NCBI GenBank assembly: GCA_905215465.1
Contig: CAJMPT010000052.1
Location: 1 to 10,946, forward strand
Length of the DNA stretch: 10,946 nt
Source of the DNA: an uncultured bacterium
GTDB lineage: Bacteria > Actinomycetota > Coriobacteriia > Coriobacteriales > Atopobiaceae
Direction of reading: 5' to 3'
The notes beneath the pieces were generated by a model. The model worked only from the letters and a program-made list of their open reading frames with translations, was not told the origin of the DNA and searched no databases. Shown here in pieces: positions 7,472 to 10,946 of the stretch. Each line of letters opens with the position of its first letter. Within the stretch, counting starts at the first letter, position 1. The position numbers and the translations under genes were made by a program.

Positions 7472-7493
7472 CCAAGCGACGCCGTTCACTTGG
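7472..7493. promoter_or_regulatory. 22-bp imperfect palindrome upstream of the secreted hydrolase gene
   Basis: CCAAGCGA (7472-7479), CGCCGT, TCACTTGG (7486-7493) form an 8-bp inverted repeat with one mismatch, about 75 bp upstream of the TTG start. It could be an operator for that gene. On the plus strand TTTTCAT follows, so it could instead stop antisense transcription, although no plus-strand gene enters from the left. Confidence 0.3.
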
Positions 7494-7507
7494 TTTTCAT
7501 GAGTGCA

Positions 7508-7535
7508 GCGGCAGGTGGCAGGGGGTGCCTGCCGC
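7508..7535. terminator. Possible terminator hairpin after the universal stress protein gene
   Basis: GCGGCAGG (7508-7515) pairs perfectly with CCTGCCGC (7528-7535) round a 12-base loop, starting 63 bp past the usp stop in the minus direction. No T tract follows (TGCACTCATG), so this may be a transcript-end stabilising hairpin rather than a true intrinsic terminator. Confidence 0.35.
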
Positions 7536-7597
7536 CCGCCGCCGCAGGGGAGCCGTCTGTGGGGGGACGCAGTCGTGGGGCCGTCCTGGCCTGGTGC

Positions 7598-8062
7598 CTA
7601 CTTGACGATGAGCGTGTCGCACTCGGTGTTGCGCGTGAGGAAGGTGGAGATGGAGCCCAGGATGGCGTACTTGATGGACGAGAGGCCGCGGGCCCCGCAG
7701 ACCACCAGGTCGGGCTTGATGACGTCGAGCATGTCGTCCTTGAGGGTCTCGCGGATGCGGCCGGCGCGTACCACGACCTCGACCTTCTTGATCTGCGGCT
7801 CGGCCTCGGCCTTAGCCACCTGCCCGGCTATCGAGTCCCTGAACTCCTTCTCCAAAGCGGGGATGAGGTCCACCGGGTAGGTCCCGGCGGCCTCGAGCGC
7901 CGTCGAGTCGATGACGTGGCCAACGTAGAGCTCGGCGTTGTCGCAGGCCGCGATGGTTATGGCGCGGTCGAGCACCTTCGCCTGCTCCTCCGACCCGTCA
8001 AGCGAGACGAAGATGCGGTCATACCCGAGGTCCTGATAGGAAGCGGACGCGTTGTCTGCCAT
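7598..8062 (-). CDS. Universal stress protein, UspA family, ATP-binding type
   Basis: This 154-residue cytoplasmic protein is a single Usp domain. An N-terminal strand RIFVSLDGSEEQAKVLDRA carries the conserved Asp22. The C-terminal half has DLVVCGARGLSSI followed by KYAILGS, matching the ATP-binding pattern G-2X-G-9X-G(S/T) at Gly123, Gly126 and Gly136-Ser137. The protein ends with the usual short strand (DTLIVK). The ATG at 8060-8062 has AGGAG eight bases upstream. The length is typical (140-160). Usp proteins dimerise and are induced by starvation or other stress, but the role here cannot be specified. It is divergent from uppP, with which it shares a 183-bp control region. An N-terminal extension in the same frame is a shadow of uppP. 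Confidence 0.94.
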   Translation of the reverse strand: MADNASASYQDLGYDRIFVSLDGSEEQAKVLDRAITIAACDNAELYVGHVIDSTALEAAGTYPVDLIPALEKEFRDSIAGQVAKAEAEPQIKKVEVVVRAGRIRETLKDDMLDVIKPDLVVCGARGLSSIKYAILGSISTFLTRNTECDTLIVK

Positions 8063-8120
8063 GGTGAGCTCCTCTCGCCGTCGCGTTCTTGCTGGTATGT
8101 TCGTTGTACCCAAGTTCGCG

Positions 8121-8141
8121 GGCGGTGGGGCCCACTCCGCC
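8121..8141. promoter_or_regulatory. 21-bp imperfect palindrome between usp and uppP
   Basis: GGCGG (8121-8125) and CCGCC (8137-8141) flank a GC-rich core with GTGGG/CCCAC. Eight of ten symmetric positions match about the centre at 8131. It lies 59-79 bp upstream of usp and 105-125 bp upstream of uppP, a plausible place for a shared regulator. High GC content makes such palindromes fairly likely by chance, and no promoter hexamers could be assigned confidently. Confidence 0.25.
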
Positions 8142-8245
8142 GAGCGTTTCCGCCAGCGTGGTTTTTCGCTGTCAGTACTGTAAGGTTTTCTCCCGGCCGT
8201 GCGACATACGTCAAAGTAGAGCCGTCTGTGCAAACAGGGAAAGGA

Positions 8246-9202
8246 ATGCGTTTGGACTTCATCGAACTCGTCAAGGCCGCCGTCTTCGGCGTGGTGGAGG
8301 GCATCACCGAGTGGCTGCCCATCTCGTCTACCGGCCACATGCTGCTGCTCAACCAGTTCCTGACCATGAACGTCTCCGCTGACTTCTGGGACATGTTCCT
8401 CGTGGTCATCCAGCTGGGCGCCATCCTGGCCGTGTGCGTCATCTTCTTCCACCAGCTGAACCCGTTCTCGCCCTCCAAGGCTCCCTACCAGCGCCGCAAC
8501 ACCTGGACGCTCTGGGGCAAGACCATCGTGGCGTGCATCCCCGCCGCCGTCATCGGCATCCCTATCGACAACTGGATGGAGGAGCACCTGGGCAGCCCCT
8601 TCGTCATCGCGGCCGCCCTCATCGTCTATGGCATCGCCTTCATCGTGATTGAGAACCGCCGCGAGGCCAAGGCCGCGGCGGCGCTGCCCGGCGCGGGCAA
8701 CCACCCTACGGTCGGGCGCCCCAAGCACTTTGCCACGGCTGAGTCCGCCGCCCCCGCCACCCGCTCCGAGCTGGCCGACGCCGAGGCCCCCATTCAGAGC
8801 CTTGACGAGCTTGACTGGAAGACCGCCATCGGCATCGGTCTCTTCCAAGTGCTCTCCATCGTTCCCGGCACCTCTCGCTCCGGCTCCACCATCATCGGCG
8901 GCCTCATCCTGGGCTGCTCGCGCACCGTGGTCGCCGAGTTCACCTTCTACCTGGCCATCCCGGTCATGGTGGGCGCCTCTGGCCTGCGTCTGGTCAAGTA
9001 CTTCCTCAAGGGCAACGTCTTTGCCCCCATGGAGCTCGCTGTCCTGCTGGTGGGCTGCGCGGTGGCCTTCGTGGTCTCCCTGGTCTGCATCCGCTTCCTC
9101 ATGGGCTTCGTCCGCAAGCACGACTTCAAGCCCTTCGGCTGGTACCGCATCGTCCTGGGCGTGCTGGTCATCGCCTGGTTTGGCATCACCGCGCTGATCT
9201 AG
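8246..9202 (+). CDS. uppP: Undecaprenyl-diphosphate phosphatase UppP (BacA)
   Basis: This 318-residue integral membrane enzyme dephosphorylates undecaprenyl pyrophosphate to recycle the lipid carrier of cell-wall synthesis. It can confer bacitracin tolerance. Both signature motifs are intact: EGITEWLPISSTGHM (Glu18, Glu22, Ser28, His31) and PGTSRSGST (residues 207-215, with Arg211). About eight hydrophobic segments are visible. It is longer than the usual 265-280 because of a hydrophilic Ala/Glu/Pro-rich loop at about 138-190, between the segment ending AFIVIENRRE and the one after LDELDWKTA. The ATG at 8246 has AGGGAAAGG just upstream. Translation upstream in the same frame is a shadow of the divergent usp gene. 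It is a single-gene unit followed by hairpins. Confidence 0.96.
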   Translation: MRLDFIELVKAAVFGVVEGITEWLPISSTGHMLLLNQFLTMNVSADFWDMFLVVIQLGAILAVCVIFFHQLNPFSPSKAPYQRRNTWTLWGKTIVACIPAAVIGIPIDNWMEEHLGSPFVIAAALIVYGIAFIVIENRREAKAAAALPGAGNHPTVGRPKHFATAESAAPATRSELADAEAPIQSLDELDWKTAIGIGLFQVLSIVPGTSRSGSTIIGGLILGCSRTVVAEFTFYLAIPVMVGASGLRLVKYFLKGNVFAPMELAVLLVGCAVAFVVSLVCIRFLMGFVRKHDFKPFGWYRIVLGVLVIAWFGITALI

Positions 9203-9214
9203 CGGCCGCGTCCG

Positions 9215-9240
9215 GAGCCTGGGCGCTTCTCGCCTGGCTC
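9215..9240 (+). repeat. Hairpin just after uppP
   Basis: GAGCC (9215-9219) and GGCG (9222-9225) pair with CGCC (9231-9234) and GGCTC (9236-9240) round a CTTCT loop. This is nine pairs with a small internal bulge, starting 13 bases past the stop. No T tract follows. It may help the strong terminator 24 bp further on. Confidence 0.35.
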
Positions 9241-9263
9241 GGCAGCGTGCATAAAGATGGCTT

Positions 9264-9294
9264 GGGCCCCCGAATCCGGCTGATTCGGGGGCCC
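9264..9294. terminator. Strong terminator between uppP and manA
   Basis: GGGCCCCCGAATC (9264-9276), loop CGGCT, GATTCGGGGGCCC (9282-9294) form a perfect 13-bp GC-rich stem, followed on the plus strand by TTCTCGTCT. It sits between the convergent stops of uppP and manA. The weak T tract points mainly to uppP, but the stem can fold in both transcripts. Confidence 0.85.
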
Positions 9295-9327
9295 TTCTCG
9301 TCTAAATGTACGTTAATCGGAGCCGGT

Positions 9328-10296
9328 CTACAGGCTCGTCGGCACGCGGGACACGACGAGCCTCATCTTGCCCTCGCAGGTGGCGTCGCCGTAGGCGGCC
9401 GGGATGATGAGGTGCGTGCCGCGGCGGACCGCCCGCCCGCCGACGGTGCCTTCGCCCTCGATGACGCTCACGCAGCGGAACGTCGGAATTGCCGAGAAGG
9501 TCTTCTCGCCGTCAACGGTCACGAGGTCAACCATGTAGCGGTCGCAGTCCTCCAGGTGCTGGATGCCGCCAATGACCGGGGTGGTCACCTCGCCGGAAGT
9601 GATCTCGGGCAGGTCAAAGTCAACGCAGTCGAGGCTCTGCTGCAGGTGGAGCGGGCGCTTGGTGCCGTCCGCCTGCACGCGGTCGTAGTCGTAGACGCGG
9701 TAGGTCACGTCGCTGGACTGCTGGGTCTCCAGGATGGTCGTGCCCGCCTTGATGGCGTGGATGGTGCCCGGGTCAATCTGGAAGAAGTCGCCCTTGTGGA
9801 TGGGCAACACGTTCAGCAGGTCGTCCCAGCGGCCCTCTTCGACCATCTGGGAAAACTCGGCGCGGTCGTGCGCGCGCTGGCCCACGACGATGGTCGCGCC
9901 CGACTCGCAGTCAAGGATGTACCAGCACTCCTTCTTGCCCAAGGAGCCGTTCTCGTGCTCGGCCGCATAGGCGTCGTCGGGGTGCACCTGGACGGAGAGG
10001 TCGCCCTTGGCGTCGATGATCTTCACCAGCAGGGGGAACTGCGCATTGGCACCCTCGGCGGTGGGAACGGCGCCAAACATCTCGCGGTGGCTCTGCCACA
10101 GCTCGGATAGGCGCATCCCGTCAAAGCTGCCGCCGTCTATCTGGCAGTCTCCGTGCGGGTGGGCAGAGATTGCCCAGCACTCGCCGATGGGGCCGTCCGG
10201 GATGCTGTACCCCCAGTCCGTGTCAAGCTTGCGGCCGCCCCAGATCTTCTCGTGGAAGATGGGCTTGAGGAAAATGAGCTCGTGATTAGCTGCCAT
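9328..10296 (-). CDS. manA: Mannose-6-phosphate isomerase, short class I (cupin) type
   Basis: This 322-residue zinc-dependent cytosolic enzyme interconverts mannose 6-phosphate and fructose 6-phosphate. It links mannose use with glycolysis and the supply of GDP-mannose precursors. The N-terminus (LKPIFHEKIWGGRKL, then GECWAISAHPHGDC) is typical. Zinc ligands are visible: Gln103 and His105 in LSVQVHPDD, Glu123 in GKKECWYIL, and His180 in FFQIDPGTIHAI. The active-site arginine is probably Arg200 in TQQSSDVTYRVYDYDR. The length matches the short bacterial form (about 315-325) rather than the 390-residue enteric one. The ATG at 10294-10296 is chosen because AAGGAG lies six bases upstream. An upstream in-frame TTG has no such support. 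It is alone on its strand, convergent with uppP. Confidence 0.95.
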   Translation of the reverse strand: MAANHELIFLKPIFHEKIWGGRKLDTDWGYSIPDGPIGECWAISAHPHGDCQIDGGSFDGMRLSELWQSHREMFGAVPTAEGANAQFPLLVKIIDAKGDLSVQVHPDDAYAAEHENGSLGKKECWYILDCESGATIVVGQRAHDRAEFSQMVEEGRWDDLLNVLPIHKGDFFQIDPGTIHAIKAGTTILETQQSSDVTYRVYDYDRVQADGTKRPLHLQQSLDCVDFDLPEITSGEVTTPVIGGIQHLEDCDRYMVDLVTVDGEKTFSAIPTFRCVSVIEGEGTVGGRAVRRGTHLIIPAAYGDATCEGKMRLVVSRVPTSL

Positions 10297-10382
10297 GCCA
10301 TGCTCCTTCTCTTCGGTTCTGTTCTGTGCCGACAAGAGCCGTCACAAGCATAGCGCGGGCAGACGCTTCGACGGCCTCGCGA

Positions 10383-10820
10383 CTAGAGGTTGTCCACCTT
10401 TAGGTCGTCCAGCAACCTCCTGGCTGTCTGCCAGGCGAGAAGTCCGTCAGGGTCGAAACTGCCGTCCTCGTATTGATCAACTCCGCGCTCGACCGTTAGC
10501 CATAACTGGAGCCAATAGACATTTGTGTCAACGTAGCAGGTCCCTTCTTCGATGATGAGGTAGGGCTGTTCATCGTTATCAGTGACAAGGGACGGCGACT
10601 GGCGTGCCGGGGAAAGCGAGAAAGATAGGAACGAGCAGCTTTCGGCGGCAACACCAAGACATCTATTGGTTACCGCTTCGGCAGCGCTTTGGCGGACGTA
10701 CGCCCAATGGGCCGAGGAGAATGCGTTGACGTCCAGCGGAGTTAGGACAAGGAGCCGGGACGCCCTCTCAAGAAGGTGCGTGCAAGAGATGCGTTTGAGA
10801 ATCTGGGGTGGTCTGCTCAT
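10383..10820 (-). CDS. Hypothetical protein, low-GC, no recognised family
   Basis: This is a 145-residue reading frame that I do not recognise. The N-terminal half is basic and Ser/Ala/Leu-rich. The C-terminal part (about 85-145) is acidic and looks like folded protein: YLIIEEGTCYVDTNVYWLQL, a Trp-rich segment, then a likely helix in GLLAWQTARRLLDDLKVDNL. No signal peptide or membrane segment is convincing. The ATG at 10818-10820 has no clear ribosome binding site, and a stop lies two codons upstream, so the start is either this or further inside. Sampled GC here is about 47%, against about 65% in neighbouring genes, and codon choice is more mixed. This suggests acquisition or a decaying gene. 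It ends 87 bp from the manA start and runs in the same direction. Confidence 0.5.
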   Translation of the reverse strand: MSRPPQILKRISCTHLLERASRLLVLTPLDVNAFSSAHWAYVRQSAAEAVTNRCLGVAAESCSFLSFSLSPARQSPSLVTDNDEQPYLIIEEGTCYVDTNVYWLQLWLTVERGVDQYEDGSFDPDGLLAWQTARRLLDDLKVDNL

Positions 10821-10923
10821 TGTTCAGTCAACGCTTACCGGTTTAGAAATAGATGATGAAACCCACATCAGAAGACGCATATCATAGGCCTGAAAATCAG
10901 TTGCAGTGAATCGAACCGTTGAA

Positions 10924-10946
10924 ATGTTTGTCGGGAGGCTAAAGCC
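10924..10946 (+). CDS. Possible start of a gene running off the right edge
   Basis: An ATG at 10924 opens a frame reading MFVGR and then LKA to the end of the window. M-F-x-G-R is how many stand-alone AAA/archaeal-type ATPases begin, which is the only reason to note it. There is no good ribosome binding site upstream (CGAACCGTTGAA), and seven codons prove nothing. The flanking 10821-10923 stretch is about 44% GC and holds no other recognisable gene. Confidence 0.15.

Noticed and set aside
7490..8245. Plus-strand upstream extension of the uppP frame
   Set aside because: It is antisense to usp; UppP's first membrane segment starts directly after the ATG at 8246, and homologues have no such extension.
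8063..9121. Minus-strand N-terminal extension of the universal stress protein frame
   Set aside because: It is antisense to uppP, low-complexity, and the Usp domain begins normally at the ATG at 8062 with a good ribosome binding site.
9247..10110. 287-codon plus-strand frame opposite manA
   Set aside because: Antisense shadow of manA, rich in Val/Ala/Leu/Gly/His with no recognisable motif.
395..10352. TATGCT hexamers as -10 boxes (395-400 plus; 5157-5162 minus; 10347-10352 minus)
   Set aside because: Each is at a plausible distance upstream of pdxR, the peptidase gene or manA, but none has a convincing -35 hexamer at 16-18 bp, so I did not call promoters.
10582..10887. Plus-strand 101-codon frame over the hypothetical gene
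   Set aside because: It has a very high Arg/Ser content and no ribosome binding site, and it overlaps the more protein-like minus-strand frame.
10821..10946. GGTTCGATTC on the minus strand (complement of about 10909-10918) as a tRNA T-arm or phage attachment site
   Set aside because: The surrounding bases do not fold into an acceptor stem or other tRNA arms, and no integrase or repeated copy is in the window.

Overview
The window is a high-GC (about 65% in the genes sampled), gene-dense chromosomal segment. Gene content and codon style suggest an actinobacterium of the class Coriobacteriia (Olsenella, Lancefieldella/Atopobium or Collinsella type). That placement is inferred from the overall look of the proteins, not from a marker gene. 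Most genes are housekeeping, and I see no defence, phage, CRISPR, IS or secretion cluster.

Layout, left to right: (1) The 5' part of pdxS (PLP synthase lyase subunit) runs off the left edge on the minus strand. It is divergent from a MocR/PdxR-type regulator gene on the plus strand, with repeats in the shared intergenic region that look like its operator. (2) A 281-bp gene-free stretch follows between the convergent regulator and peptidase genes. It holds four copies of CGAACCCAAA in both orientations, forming several hairpins. (3) A 979-residue M16C (presequence-protease-like) zinc peptidase lies on the minus strand, divergent from a DMT/EamA membrane transporter. (4) A bidirectional terminator separates the transporter from a secreted coiled-coil protein with a lysozyme-like C-terminal domain, which starts at TTG. 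(5) A universal stress protein (minus) is divergent from uppP/bacA, undecaprenyl-diphosphate phosphatase (plus). (6) A perfect 13-bp stem terminator separates uppP from manA, a short type I mannose-6-phosphate isomerase (minus). (7) The last roughly 560 bp drop to about 43-47% GC in the lines counted. They carry an unrecognised 145-residue reading frame and, at the very edge, a possible start of another gene.

Functional links are limited. pdxS and the regulator form a PLP-responsive unit. uppP and the secreted coiled-coil hydrolase both concern the cell wall, and manA supplies mannose/fructose-6-phosphate interconversion. The genes are mostly single transcription units with alternating strands, so no multi-gene operon beyond pdxS (and probably pdxT, outside the window) is evident. 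The points most worth a second look are the repeat cluster at 1934-2176, the pdxS/pdxR operator candidate, the domain pairing in the secreted hydrolase, and the low-GC right edge. I do not see a convincing undescribed multi-gene system.
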